DNA from: Flemingiibacterium sp045586505
GTDB lineage: Bacteria; Bacillota; Clostridia; Oscillospirales; CAG-272
Assembly (NCBI GenBank): GCA_045586505.1
Contig: JAZNAL010000046.1
Span: 1 to 25,857, forward strand
Length of the DNA stretch: 25,857 nucleotides
Direction of reading: 5' to 3'
This document shows, piece after piece, positions 6,131 through 13,970 of the stretch (the stretch's first letter is position 1; the number at the start of each line of letters is the position of its first letter). A program made the position numbers and the translations under genes. The notes beneath the pieces are model-generated. The model was not told the DNA's origin, searched no databases, and saw only the letters and a program-made list of their open reading frames with translations.

Positions 6131-8162
6131 TAAAGAAAAAAGAAACAAGATGCGTCGACTAACGGCACTGATTCTTGTGATCCTGCTGATTGTTTCCGTA
6201 TGTGCTTCTGCTATATACTATTTTTCTGTATCGGTTTCGGCAAGCTCATTCGCTGGAATGACTCAGAAGGAGATTTTCGAGTATTTAAAGCAGCTCGAAG
6301 AGGAGCGCGAGAAAGGTAAAGACAAGGATTCCGACGATTCTGAGACATCAGAAAAAGATTCGAAGGAAGATGCCGACACATCCAAGACCGACGACGATGA
6401 CGACAAACACAAGCCATCAAAGCCTAACTATGACGACGAAGAACCTATCGAGGGCGATGACAAACTCATCCGCGTCGGACTCATGTACGGCTCCAATGTA
6501 ACTGTCGGCTTTGAAACCGATTCCGATTTCGGCTTCGGGATCAATCTCGTCAACCGTCTCGACGATCTTACAAACGAGCTTTTATGGGAGCTTCCCGATA
6601 CTAAGGTCTCCTGTACCGTGGACGCAAATCTTGCAAAAAGCGCTATGACCTACAGCAAGACCTCCAAGGAGTCCTCTGTGGTAATCGGAGGATGGCACGC
6701 GGAGATCGGCGAGGATCTGTCATATGACGAAACAGTGGATCTCATTGACGAGCTTGAAGATGTCCTCGATGACCTTGATGTTTACGCCATCCCCTCATAT
6801 ATTGAGGGCGGCTACCGCATCCGTGTCGGACATTTTGCCACCAAAGCAGATGCAAAAGAACTTGATTTGGAGCTTTCGGATATCTTCCCCGAGCTTGATA
6901 TCACCGTAGCAGGTCCCACAGATACAGCGGTTTCCGTGGTGGACCCGCTGACCGACCGCATACTGTTCGAATACGACGACAATGACGAGACCGCGCTGGG
7001 ACTTACCCCGCTGTCTGATACTGACGGCGAGCGCGGTTACCTTGTCACTCCTGCAAAGAAGATCTACGACGGCACCTTTATGTTCCGCCGATATATTACC
7101 GACACCGTTGACGGCGTTTCGCTGACCGATATCATCCCCCTCGGTGAATACATTAAGGGTGTACTTCCCTACGAAATATCCTCCTCCTGGCCTCTTGAAG
7201 CACAGAAGGCATTCGCCATCTGTGTGCGCTCCTTCACCCTTGCAAGCGTGCGTCATGAGAGCGCATATCAGGTCGATCTGTGTAACACCGCCCACTGCCA
7301 GGTCTACAACGGCAGATCGAAGATCACCGATTTGGTGGAGCAGGCTGTGGATGAGACTGCTGGTCTGGTTATGACCTACAACAATAATATTGTTACCGCT
7401 TACTACAGCGCTGTTACGGGCGGCGTGACCGTGGGCGTGGATGACGCCTGGGGCGGCTCAGCGAAGCCTTATCTTGTGGCGGTACAGACTCCGTGGGAGA
7501 TTTTCACAAACCATTCCTACGGTGTGTGGCAGGTTGAGGTTTCACCCTCTGAGCTGTGCACATATCTTCGCGACACCAAGGGCTATACCAATTTAAAGGG
7601 AAAGATCGTGGATATTTCCATCGATAAGCTCGCGAAAAATTCCACTTATGTGTATCAGATCACCTTCACCGACAGCTACGGCACGGAGGTGACGGTAAAA
7701 ACCACCGACGCTGTGCGTACAGCGCTTTCAAAATACGTCAATAGCGCGAATTTCGTGGTAGGAAAGGGCTCGGTAGTCGCCGATACAACCACATTCACCA
7801 CCGTCTCTACCGATTCGCTAAACACTCGTACCGAGAGCGGTGATTATACCCTCGGCAAACCCGAGATGGTCAGAGTAATGAGCGGAAGCGGCGCTATTGA
7901 AGCCGAACTTGAAGGCGCATCGGTACTTACCGCAGGCGGCACGCTAAAGCTCGGTGAGACCTCATCAATGACTGAATCTCAGACTTACTATGCATCTAAT
8001 TCTTCCAACTTCATCTTCGTCGGTAAGGGCTGGGGACACGGCGTGGGACTCTCACAGATTGGCGTCCGAGATCTTGCAAAGCTGGGCTATGAGGCAACTG
8101 AGATTTTGAAGAAATACTTTACCGATATCAAAATCCGTGACTGGCGCCATATTTTAGACTGA
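6120..8162 (+). CDS. Membrane-anchored SpoIID/LytB-domain protein
   Basis: A 680-residue protein with a single N-terminal membrane anchor (about 12-34). A highly charged Asp/Glu/Lys/Ser linker follows (about 58-115). Next is a region with a SPOR-like stretch (about 222-265, YAIPSYIEGGYRIRVGHFAT). The SpoIID/LytB domain (about 335-680) has VLPYEISSSWPLEAQKAFAICVRS with the likely catalytic E352, then H379 and the C388-x4-C393 pair matching the zinc site known in SpoIID. It ends with GKGWGHGVGLSQIGV and a KKYFTDIKI tail. SpoIID is a lytic transglycosylase acting on denuded glycan during engulfment; this long, linker-bearing form may be a paralog acting elsewhere in the wall. GAGAGGAG is 9 bases before a TTG codon at 6120, making TTG the likely start; an ATG at 6150 has a poorer ribosome site. 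Confidence 0.88.
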   Translation: MSNNKEKRNKMRRLTALILVILLIVSVCASAIYYFSVSVSASSFAGMTQKEIFEYLKQLEEEREKGKDKDSDDSETSEKDSKEDADTSKTDDDDDKHKPSKPNYDDEEPIEGDDKLIRVGLMYGSNVTVGFETDSDFGFGINLVNRLDDLTNELLWELPDTKVSCTVDANLAKSAMTYSKTSKESSVVIGGWHAEIGEDLSYDETVDLIDELEDVLDDLDVYAIPSYIEGGYRIRVGHFATKADAKELDLELSDIFPELDITVAGPTDTAVSVVDPLTDRILFEYDDNDETALGLTPLSDTDGERGYLVTPAKKIYDGTFMFRRYITDTVDGVSLTDIIPLGEYIKGVLPYEISSSWPLEAQKAFAICVRSFTLASVRHESAYQVDLCNTAHCQVYNGRSKITDLVEQAVDETAGLVMTYNNNIVTAYYSAVTGGVTVGVDDAWGGSAKPYLVAVQTPWEIFTNHSYGVWQVEVSPSELCTYLRDTKGYTNLKGKIVDISIDKLAKNSTYVYQITFTDSYGTEVTVKTTDAVRTALSKYVNSANFVVGKGSVVADTTTFTTVSTDSLNTRTESGDYTLGKPEMVRVMSGSGAIEAELEGASVLTAGGTLKLGETSSMTESQTYYASNSSNFIFVGKGWGHGVGLSQIGVRDLAKLGYEATEILKKYFTDIKIRDWRHILD

Positions 8163-8204
8163 AAAGGATATTATTAGCATCAAGGCTGAATGACGGAGGT
8201 TTTT

Positions 8205-8357
8205 ATGCAGGCTGAAATCGGAATCATCGGCGGGGCTGATGGCCCTACAGCGGTCCTTGTGGCAGGTGAATTACTTCCGCTTATCATAGGCGGCGCCGCT
8301 TTAGTGATCTTCGCCGCGCTGATTATAACGGCAATAGCCGTGGCAAGAAAAAAGTAG
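8205..8357 (+). CDS. 50-residue single-span membrane peptide with OadB-type GGADGPT motif
   Basis: A small gene with a strong ribosome site (CGGAGG, 5 bases before the ATG), 42 bases after the SpoIID stop. The peptide begins MQAEIGIIGGADGPTAVLVA, followed by one hydrophobic helix (about residues 19-46) and a basic ARKK end. The IGIIGGADGPTA stretch is the hallmark sodium-binding region of the beta subunit of sodium-pumping decarboxylases (OadB/GcdB/MmdB), where its aspartate is needed for sodium binding. The full beta subunit has roughly 400 residues and many spans; nothing else of it is present here. This may be a remnant, but the intact start, ribosome site and stop, and the terminator right behind it, argue for an expressed micropeptide. 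I recall short database entries of this kind labelled as decarboxylase beta subunits. Function unknown. Confidence 0.75.
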   Translation: MQAEIGIIGGADGPTAVLVAGELLPLIIGGAALVIFAALIITAIAVARKK

Positions 8358-8374
8358 AATTTTTGCGCAAATAA

Positions 8375-8418
8375 AAAGGAGCTGTCATCACACTTCGTTG
8401 TGATGACAGCTCTATTTT
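8375..8418. terminator. Strong bidirectional terminator
   Basis: A perfect 14-bp stem, GAGCTGTCATCACA (8379-8392) with its complement (8399-8412), and a 6-base loop. It is followed by TATTTT on the plus strand and CCTTTTTATTT on the minus strand. It ends the SpoIID/micropeptide unit and the converging aldolase unit. Confidence 0.92.
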
Positions 8419-8420
8419 AG

Positions 8421-9383
8421 TTAAGCATTCTGAAGAAGATGGAGCGCAAAGCCTGCGATCTCATCCTTGAAGTAGATAGCCTTGCCGCCCTTCTCGTAGA
8501 TCTCCTGTGTGTCACCTTCGAACTTGATGCCCATGTTCTCAAAGTAGAACACAGCGCGATCAAGGAAGTTGGTGCCGATTGCGATATGACCGTGAGTACC
8601 GATGCTATTATCGAATCTGAATTCGATTCCTTTTCCTGCGAATGCGCTGCTGTTGCCAACCTTGGTGGTAAAACCGAACATGGTTTCCATAAGCGCAAGC
8701 GGTCCGGCAGTATTATCCTTGCTCTCACAGTTGATGCCAACGTGCTTTAATTCGAAGCCGAGCATCTGCATTACTGCATTTCTTGTAAGCGCGGTGATCT
8801 TATCCCACTCGCCTGCGTTCATGAGGTCGGAGGATACCATGTAGCTTCCGCCGCAAGCAAGGATCTTGTTGAATTTTAAGTAGTCGAGGATGTTCTTCTC
8901 GTTAAGACCACCTGTAGGCATGAACTTCAGCCCGCCGTAGGGAGCGCTCATCGCCTTGATCATGGGAAGACCGCCTGCAGCCTCTGCCGGGAAGAACTTG
9001 ACAACGTCAAGTCCAAGCTCAAGAGCAGCTTCAATGTCAGAGGGGTTAGCACAGCCGGGTGTGATCGGCACGCCGATGTCAATGCAGTGCTTTACAACTT
9101 TCGGATTGAGTCCAGGGGATACGATAAACTTTGCACCTGCAGCAACAGCCTCGTCAGCCTGCTCGGGGGTGAGGACGGTGCCTGCACCAACAAGCATATT
9201 CGGGAATTCCTTAGTGATCAGCTTGATGGCATCTGCTGCACAAGCGGTACGGAAGGTGATCTCAGCCACAGGAAGTCCGCCCTTGCACAGAGCGCGTGCA
9301 AGCGGGATCGCCTGGTCGATGTCGTCGATCTTAACTACGGGCACGATGCCGTAAAGTCCAATTTTCTTGAGAATTTCGTTCAT
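8421..9383 (-). CDS. eda: KDPG/KHG aldolase fused to a C-terminal VOC (glyoxalase-like) domain
   Basis: 320 residues. Residues 1-205 form a class I 2-keto-3-deoxy-6-phosphogluconate / 4-hydroxy-2-oxoglutarate aldolase. E41 and R45 lie in VAEITFRT, GAGTVLTPEQADEA binds the phosphate side, and the Schiff-base lysine K129 is in DVVKFFPAEAAGG. These match E45, R49 and K133 of E. coli Eda. Residues about 212-320 form a VOC-fold domain (FELKHVGINCES, GKGIEFRF, GTHGHIAIGT, AIYFKDEIAGFALHLL). That C-terminal fusion is seen in other Clostridia; its role is unknown. AAAGGAAG precedes the ATG. The gene lies 21 bases behind the M18 aminopeptidase and is followed by the terminator at 8375, so it is the last gene of that unit. 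KDPG cleavage gives pyruvate and glyceraldehyde 3-phosphate. Confidence 0.93.
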   Translation of the reverse strand: MNEILKKIGLYGIVPVVKIDDIDQAIPLARALCKGGLPVAEITFRTACAADAIKLITKEFPNMLVGAGTVLTPEQADEAVAAGAKFIVSPGLNPKVVKHCIDIGVPITPGCANPSDIEAALELGLDVVKFFPAEAAGGLPMIKAMSAPYGGLKFMPTGGLNEKNILDYLKFNKILACGGSYMVSSDLMNAGEWDKITALTRNAVMQMLGFELKHVGINCESKDNTAGPLALMETMFGFTTKVGNSSAFAGKGIEFRFDNSIGTHGHIAIGTNFLDRAVFYFENMGIKFEGDTQEIYEKGGKAIYFKDEIAGFALHLLQNA

Positions 9384-9404
9384 TGTTTTTCTTCCTTTCG
9401 ATTA

Positions 9405-10796
9405 TTATTTATAGAATGCCTTAATTGCCTTGTGAACCATGTAAACGTCGCTCTTGGAGACAAGCTCGTAGGGCGCGTGCATTGCGATCACAGGTACACC
9501 AAGGTCTATGGTGTCAATGTTGATATTTGCTATATACTTCGCAACGGTTCCACCGCCGCCAAGGTCGACCTTACCAAGCTCAGCCATCTGCCAATCAACA
9601 CCCTCGTCATCGAAGGTCTTGGTAACGAACTCCACGAATTCAGCGGATGCATCCGAGGTGCCGGACTTGCCGCGGGCACCGGTGTATTTGGACAGTACCA
9701 CGCCGTGATTAAGGAACGCAGTATTGCGGCGCTCGTAAACCTCGGGGAAATTGGGGTCGAACGCAACGTTAACATCAGCGGACAGACACTTTGAGTTAGC
9801 GCGAACTACTCTCGGATTTCCGCCAAGCGCCAGCGCGATCTCCTCGATGAGATCGGACAGCAGGATGCACTGCATACCCGAAACACCGTCGGAGCCCACC
9901 TCTTCCTTGTCGGCAATAACATTGATCAGCGTGTGGGCGGAATCCTCGGATTCCAGCATAGCGGTGATGGAAGGATATGCGCATACGCGGTCGTCGTGAC
10001 CGTAGGAAGCGATCATGGAGCGGTCGAAGCCGACGTCGCGTGCCTTGATTGCAGGAACTGCGCACAGCTCGGAGCTGATAAGGTCAGCTTCAGTGCAGCC
10101 GTACTTCTCGTTGAGCATTGCAAGGACGTTCAATTTGATCTTATCGGAAGCCTTGTCATCGTCGAAGGGCTCGCTTCCCGCCAGGATATTAAGCTGTTCA
10201 CCCTGGATCGCTTCGCCCACGTTCTTCTGATACTGAAGCTGTGCAATGTGAGGTGCAAGGTCTGTTATATAGAATACGGGATCGTTTTCGTCCTCACCCA
10301 CGGTAACGGTCACATCACCGTCGGGTTTACAGATCACACCGTGAAGCGAAAGGGGTGTGGTAACCCACTGATACTTCTTGATGCCGCCGTAGTAATGGGT
10401 CTTGAAGAAGCACAGCTCGCCATCCTCGAATACGGGACGGGGCTTGAAGTCTACTCTCGGGGAGTCAATGTGAGATGCGGTGATGCGTACACCTTTTTCG
10501 ATAGACTCGGTGCCGAGCTTAAACATAAACAGACTCTTACCACGATTGTTGAGATAGTATTTACCGCCTGCCACCAGCTTGTCGCCGAGCTTGTAGCTCT
10601 TGTAGCCCTTGGCTTCGATCATCTTAATAGTCTCGGTAACTACCTCGCGCTCGGTCTTACCGTTGTCGAGGAATTTCTTGTAGCCCTCGCAGTATTCTGT
10701 AACCGCAGCCTTGTCGGCGTTCCCTGTTTCGAAGGTGGTCTTTGATTTGTAGACTAACTTCTCAGAGAGAAGCTGGCCCTGTGTCTTTTCGTCCAT
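9405..10796 (-). CDS. M18 family zinc aminopeptidase
   Basis: A 463-residue cytoplasmic aminopeptidase of the M18 (aminopeptidase I / aspartyl aminopeptidase) family. It removes N-terminal residues from peptides and usually forms large tetrahedral assemblies. The metal and catalytic positions are all visible: H109 in ASHIDSPR, D269 in SYGHDDR, E298/E299 in ADKEEVGSDG, D341 in SADVNVAFDPN and H440 in VIAMHAPYE. The length is typical of the clostridial subfamily. AAGGAG lies about 9 bases before the ATG. It is 55 bases downstream of the transglycosylase stop on the same strand with no terminator between, and 21 bases upstream of the aldolase gene, so it is probably co-transcribed with both. Substrate preference cannot be read from the sequence. 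Confidence 0.94.
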   Translation of the reverse strand: MDEKTQGQLLSEKLVYKSKTTFETGNADKAAVTEYCEGYKKFLDNGKTEREVVTETIKMIEAKGYKSYKLGDKLVAGGKYYLNNRGKSLFMFKLGTESIEKGVRITASHIDSPRVDFKPRPVFEDGELCFFKTHYYGGIKKYQWVTTPLSLHGVICKPDGDVTVTVGEDENDPVFYITDLAPHIAQLQYQKNVGEAIQGEQLNILAGSEPFDDDKASDKIKLNVLAMLNEKYGCTEADLISSELCAVPAIKARDVGFDRSMIASYGHDDRVCAYPSITAMLESEDSAHTLINVIADKEEVGSDGVSGMQCILLSDLIEEIALALGGNPRVVRANSKCLSADVNVAFDPNFPEVYERRNTAFLNHGVVLSKYTGARGKSGTSDASAEFVEFVTKTFDDEGVDWQMAELGKVDLGGGGTVAKYIANINIDTIDLGVPVIAMHAPYELVSKSDVYMVHKAIKAFYK

Positions 10797-10851
10797 TTTT
10801 TATATCTCCTTAAAATTTTTTCTATTGTTTAGTTTCTCTTTAGGGGAGAAT

Positions 10852-11418
10852 TTACTTTGCGGAAAAATACAGCTCGCGGTACTTCTCTGCCGCGGCTTCC
10901 GCACGCTTTACATACTCGCGGGTCTCGTTTATGGGAATCACCGTAAGTCTTTTGCCGTCCAAGCTGTACTCGCTGTTCTTGAGCCAGCCCGAAACCCGTC
11001 CGTAGCCCGCGTTGTACGCGGCAAGTGCTTCATGCCAGGTACCAAACTGACGGTACAGATACGAAAGTAACCATGTGCCGCGCTCAATGTTGAGTGCAGG
11101 CTCGTACAAGCGCTCGGAATACGCTTCCTCACCCTTGACCTCGGCGATCCATGTGTTTGTCTCATCCATAAGCTGCATCAGCCCCTTTGCACCTGCGTGA
11201 GAGGTGGCGGAGGCTTCGAATGCGCTTTCCGTGTGAATGACCGCGTAGATTATCTCGCTGGGTACACCGTATTCGTCGGAGCACCGCTCAACGATCTCGC
11301 TGTACTTTATGGGATACAGGTACATCTCGTACTGCTCACGAAGGAATCCCGTCCACAATAGATACCCAGCCGCTCCGATTACTGCGATGACGGCAATACA
11401 CCGTAACAGCTTACGCAA
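10852..11418 (-). CDS. Lytic transglycosylase, SLT domain, membrane-anchored
   Basis: 188 residues with an N-terminal hydrophobic signal anchor (about 5-23) and a single SLT-type lysozyme-fold domain. The catalytic glutamate is E64 in AVIHTESAF. Further family motifs are GAKGLMQLM (about 77-84), the LNIERGTWLLSYLY helix, and EALAAYNAGYGRV near residues 130-143. These enzymes cleave glycan strands to 1,6-anhydro-muropeptides outside the membrane. The most likely start is the TTG at 11418, which gives a proper signal anchor and overlaps the coaE stop by 8 bases; its ribosome site is weak, consistent with coupling to coaE. No ATG lies early enough to keep the anchor. It sits within the coaE to eda unit. 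Confidence 0.9.
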   Translation of the reverse strand: MRKLLRCIAVIAVIGAAGYLLWTGFLREQYEMYLYPIKYSEIVERCSDEYGVPSEIIYAVIHTESAFEASATSHAGAKGLMQLMDETNTWIAEVKGEEAYSERLYEPALNIERGTWLLSYLYRQFGTWHEALAAYNAGYGRVSGWLKNSEYSLDGKRLTVIPINETREYVKRAEAAAEKYRELYFSAK

Positions 11419-12040
11419 AGAAGTTGATCTTTTCGAGGATGTTGTTTACCTGACCCTCGAGGACATCTATGCCCTGGTTGTTGTATACAGTAAAATCACA
11501 GGTGTCGATAAAGAACTGATTGGACTTCTGAGAGCGGATACGCTTCTCGGCAGTTTCGCGGGAGATTCTGTCGCGGGAAATGATGCGGCGGATGCGAACC
11601 TCCTCGTCGGCGATTACGCCGATAGTGTAGTCGCAGTGACGGTCGAAGCCCGACTCAAAGAGCTGGGGGGCATCTACCACCGCGAACCTGTCACCTGCCC
11701 TTTCGCGCTCACGAAGCCAATGGTTCATAGCGTCGATTATGTGACGGTGGGTGATGCGATTCAGCGCCGCGTGCTTGATTTCACGCTTTTCAGGGTCTTC
11801 CTCGCCGAATACGATAGCCGCAAGTCCCTTACGGTCAAGCTTTCCGTCGGGAAGGAGGATCTCCTTGCCAAAGTATTCCACAAGCTCGTTAAGACAGGGC
11901 TTTCCGGGCAGGCAGACCTCGCGGGAAACCTTATCGGTATCAAGGCATTTTATGCCCTGGGAGATGAAGCAGAGCGACACCTCGCCCTTGCCGGCGCCGC
12001 TACCACCGGTAAGTCCGATAACAAGCATATCGTTTATCAT
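11411..12040 (-). CDS. coaE: Dephospho-CoA kinase CoaE
   Basis: A 209-residue cytoplasmic kinase that phosphorylates the ribose 3'-hydroxyl of dephospho-CoA with ATP, the final step of coenzyme A synthesis. The P-loop is GLTGGSGAGKG (residues 9-19). The CoA-lid features include CLDTDKVSREVCLPGKPCLNELVEYFG and LDRKGLAAIVFG, followed by VVDAPQLFESG and the basic RIIsRDrISRETAEKRIRSQ region. AGGAG lies 8 bases before the ATG at 12040. It is the first gene of a leftward unit that continues with the transglycosylase (8-base overlap). Confidence 0.95.
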   Translation of the reverse strand: MINDMLVIGLTGGSGAGKGEVSLCFISQGIKCLDTDKVSREVCLPGKPCLNELVEYFGKEILLPDGKLDRKGLAAIVFGEEDPEKREIKHAALNRITHRHIIDAMNHWLRERERAGDRFAVVDAPQLFESGFDRHCDYTIGVIADEEVRIRRIISRDRISRETAEKRIRSQKSNQFFIDTCDFTVYNNQGIDVLEGQVNNILEKINFFA

Positions 12041-12261
12041 TATTATGTCTCCTTATATTGTATTCTGTGACAGGGCTCGGCATTGCCGCTTATATCTGAA
12101 ACAGCGTGACTCCCTGGATCAAAGAGCACACCGTAGGGGAGGCTTATAACCTCCCCTACAATGGTAAAAACAAAATTAATGTAATCGGCGTATTTGATCC
12201 CGGAAACATTATCAATGATCACCGTACTAAAACACGCGACAGCACATTCATACCATCTTTA
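12041..12261 (-). other. Long 5' leader of the coaE unit
   Basis: About 215 bases between the candidate promoter (12262-12290) and coaE. The stretch has no supported gene. It contains a perfect palindrome at 12135-12161 (separate entry). I see no known riboswitch. Confidence 0.45.
12135..12161. repeat. Perfect palindromic unit GTAGGGGAGG...CCTCCCCTAC
   Basis: Two perfect 10-base arms around a 7-base loop (CTTATAA). No T-run follows on either strand, so it is not an ordinary terminator. It resembles dispersed REP-like palindromes of Clostridia genomes, but only one copy is in this window. It would form a stable hairpin in the coaE leader. Confidence 0.6.
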
Positions 12262-12290
12262 ATTATACATTATTCATAGTGAAATTGCAA
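12262..12290 (-). promoter_or_regulatory. Candidate promoter for coaE unit
   Basis: The minus strand reads TTGCAA (12285-12290), a 17-base spacer, then TATAAT (12262-12267). No better promoter is seen closer to coaE. Confidence 0.55.
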
Positions 12291-12357
12291 TAGATTTTGT
12301 AAAAAAAATAAAAATATCGGTTGTCAAATCAACACTAAATAAGCGAAACCATTATAT

Positions 12358-12390
12358 ATAAAACCCGACGCGCGAATACGCGTCGGGGAA
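12358..12390 (-). terminator. Terminator of the lipoprotein gene
   Basis: A 9-bp stem (CCCGACGCG / CGCGTCGGG, 12364-12372 with 12379-12387) and a 6-base loop, followed on the minus strand by TTTTATATA. It begins a few bases after the gene's stop codon. Confidence 0.85.
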
Positions 12391-12393
12391 AGA

Positions 12394-13875
12394 TCATACG
12401 GACCAACCAAAACTGCCGTACTCGGTTGTTAAAACATCTTCGATTCTGTCAATAAGGAACTCTCCGTCATCTGCTTCTACGAGAACAAGACGGCGTACCA
12501 ACGCCACAACCGAGCGAAGGGGGTCGGCGTAGTAGGTCACCTCAATGAAATGTATACCGCTTGCGGCAAGTGTGGTTTTTACGTCACAGAGCATGGTTAC
12601 GCCGCCATGACCGTCATGTCGTATCTCACCCTGCCCTGCATACTCGTTACCCGTGAGATCAGTGTAGCCGAAATATTTTTCACAGTATTCCTTGTAATGC
12701 TCACCTGTAAATTCGCGTGTGATACCGTTCTTCCGGTCAATATAGTAGAAATAATCCAGCAGGTAATGGGAATAGGCGGGATCGGCGGGAGTCAGCTTGT
12801 CAAGGTCGTACCATGCGCCATAGCTTGATGCAAAATCATAAGCCCATCGCTCGGCATTATTATATGTTTCAAGCGTATCGACCGTTGAATCGTACACTGA
12901 CGTAATATCAAACTCCACTCCCAAACCGTCTTTTAGCATAATGATATACTGCCCGTCGGGATAGCGCTCTATATTGCTACCTTCGATGGTTGCGACAATG
13001 CGCAGCGTGTTCGTCCAGACGCTAGTGGGATCAAGGCGTGTGATAGTGTAGTCGGTGACCTTTACCCCCTCCCAGACAGACAGCGTGCCTTTTGCAACGC
13101 CCGTGTATTCTTCAAGCGTCTCCACGTCGTTTTCAATAAACGCGCGGGCAGCATCGAACATATAATCGTCTTCTGTTACGCCGAGCTTTGCAAAATCTGC
13201 GAGGTCTGTGATGGTTACGGGCTCATCACAACCGGGATATGTGATGTCGGTGAGGAAATATCCGTAGAAGCTTCCCTGCTCCCGCCCCCAACGATCGAGG
13301 CTGTCGGGGTGAACCATATAAAAGCCGTAGACCTTATATTCGGCGTCAGCAGTATTGGATCTGACCGTATAATCAATTTTAAGCTGAATATCGCTGTTCA
13401 TGGAAAACTCATAGCTTATTGTCACGTCACGGAAATATTCAGATCCACGTCCGGTTTTATCCGCCGTCGCAAGCATTTTTTCGAGATCGACCACCGGCGT
13501 AACGCGGGAAAGCTCATAATCAAATATCCAAGCGTTCTTTTCGTTATAGACCACGGAGCATTTGTCATCGTTGAAATAGTAAAACTCCAGATCGCCTTCA
13601 AGCTCAACAAGCTCCCTTGCAAGCTGGATCTCCTCTGTGGTAAGCTCGGTTACGTTGTCTGCATCAATAAGCGTGTCGGAAATTATTTTCGTTTCTGGTA
13701 TCTCTACCGTATCATATTCCGGTACCATAACAACCGTGGAATCCACAAAATCCGGCTCACCAAAAATTTTGTTATTCAGCCCGCGAGCCGTATTTGACAC
13801 CCAAGCAAAGCACGAGGTCATGGTAAACGACAATGACAAAGCAAGTATTGCCGCACCAATGCGTATACATTTCAT
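12394..13875 (-). CDS. Putative lipoprotein, unknown function
   Basis: A 493-residue protein with a lipoprotein signal peptide: MKCIRIGAAILALSLSFTMT then S-C, with the lipid-accepting cysteine at C22. The mature part is acidic and rich in Tyr, Asp and beta-strand-like segments. It contains a repeated pairing of an F/Y-rich strand with charged turns, such as GDLEFYYFNDDKCSVVYNEK and AEYKVYGFYMVHP, and ends in a TYYADPLRSVVALVRRLVLVEADDGEFLIDRIEDV region. I recognise no named domain; extracellular ligand binding or wall association is only a guess from the anchor. The ATG at 13875 is chosen because GGAGG lies 8 bases upstream and the signal peptide begins there. An apparent terminator at 13915-13955 lies only about 40 bases upstream, leaving little room for a separate promoter. 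Confidence 0.82.
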   Translation of the reverse strand: MKCIRIGAAILALSLSFTMTSCFAWVSNTARGLNNKIFGEPDFVDSTVVMVPEYDTVEIPETKIISDTLIDADNVTELTTEEIQLARELVELEGDLEFYYFNDDKCSVVYNEKNAWIFDYELSRVTPVVDLEKMLATADKTGRGSEYFRDVTISYEFSMNSDIQLKIDYTVRSNTADAEYKVYGFYMVHPDSLDRWGREQGSFYGYFLTDITYPGCDEPVTITDLADFAKLGVTEDDYMFDAARAFIENDVETLEEYTGVAKGTLSVWEGVKVTDYTITRLDPTSVWTNTLRIVATIEGSNIERYPDGQYIIMLKDGLGVEFDITSVYDSTVDTLETYNNAERWAYDFASSYGAWYDLDKLTPADPAYSHYLLDYFYYIDRKNGITREFTGEHYKEYCEKYFGYTDLTGNEYAGQGEIRHDGHGGVTMLCDVKTTLAASGIHFIEVTYYADPLRSVVALVRRLVLVEADDGEFLIDRIEDVLTTEYGSFGWSV

Positions 13876-13914
13876 CAGATTATCCTCCAAAATTTGACCT
13901 TCTTAACTATTAGA

Positions 13915-13955
13915 CGAAAAAACTCTCCCTTTGTTGCACACTAAAGGGAGAGTTT
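13915..13955 (-). terminator. Terminator after the tandem FAH gene
   Basis: A perfect 12-bp stem, AACTCTCCCTTT (13921-13932) with AAAGGGAGAGTT (13943-13954), and a 10-base loop. On the minus strand it is followed by six T. Confidence 0.88.
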
Positions 13956-13970
13956 ATAATTTATTTACAT

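Noticed and set aside
12041..12261. Riboswitch in the long coaE leader
   Set aside because: Apart from one palindrome, no conserved aptamer-like motif could be recognised.
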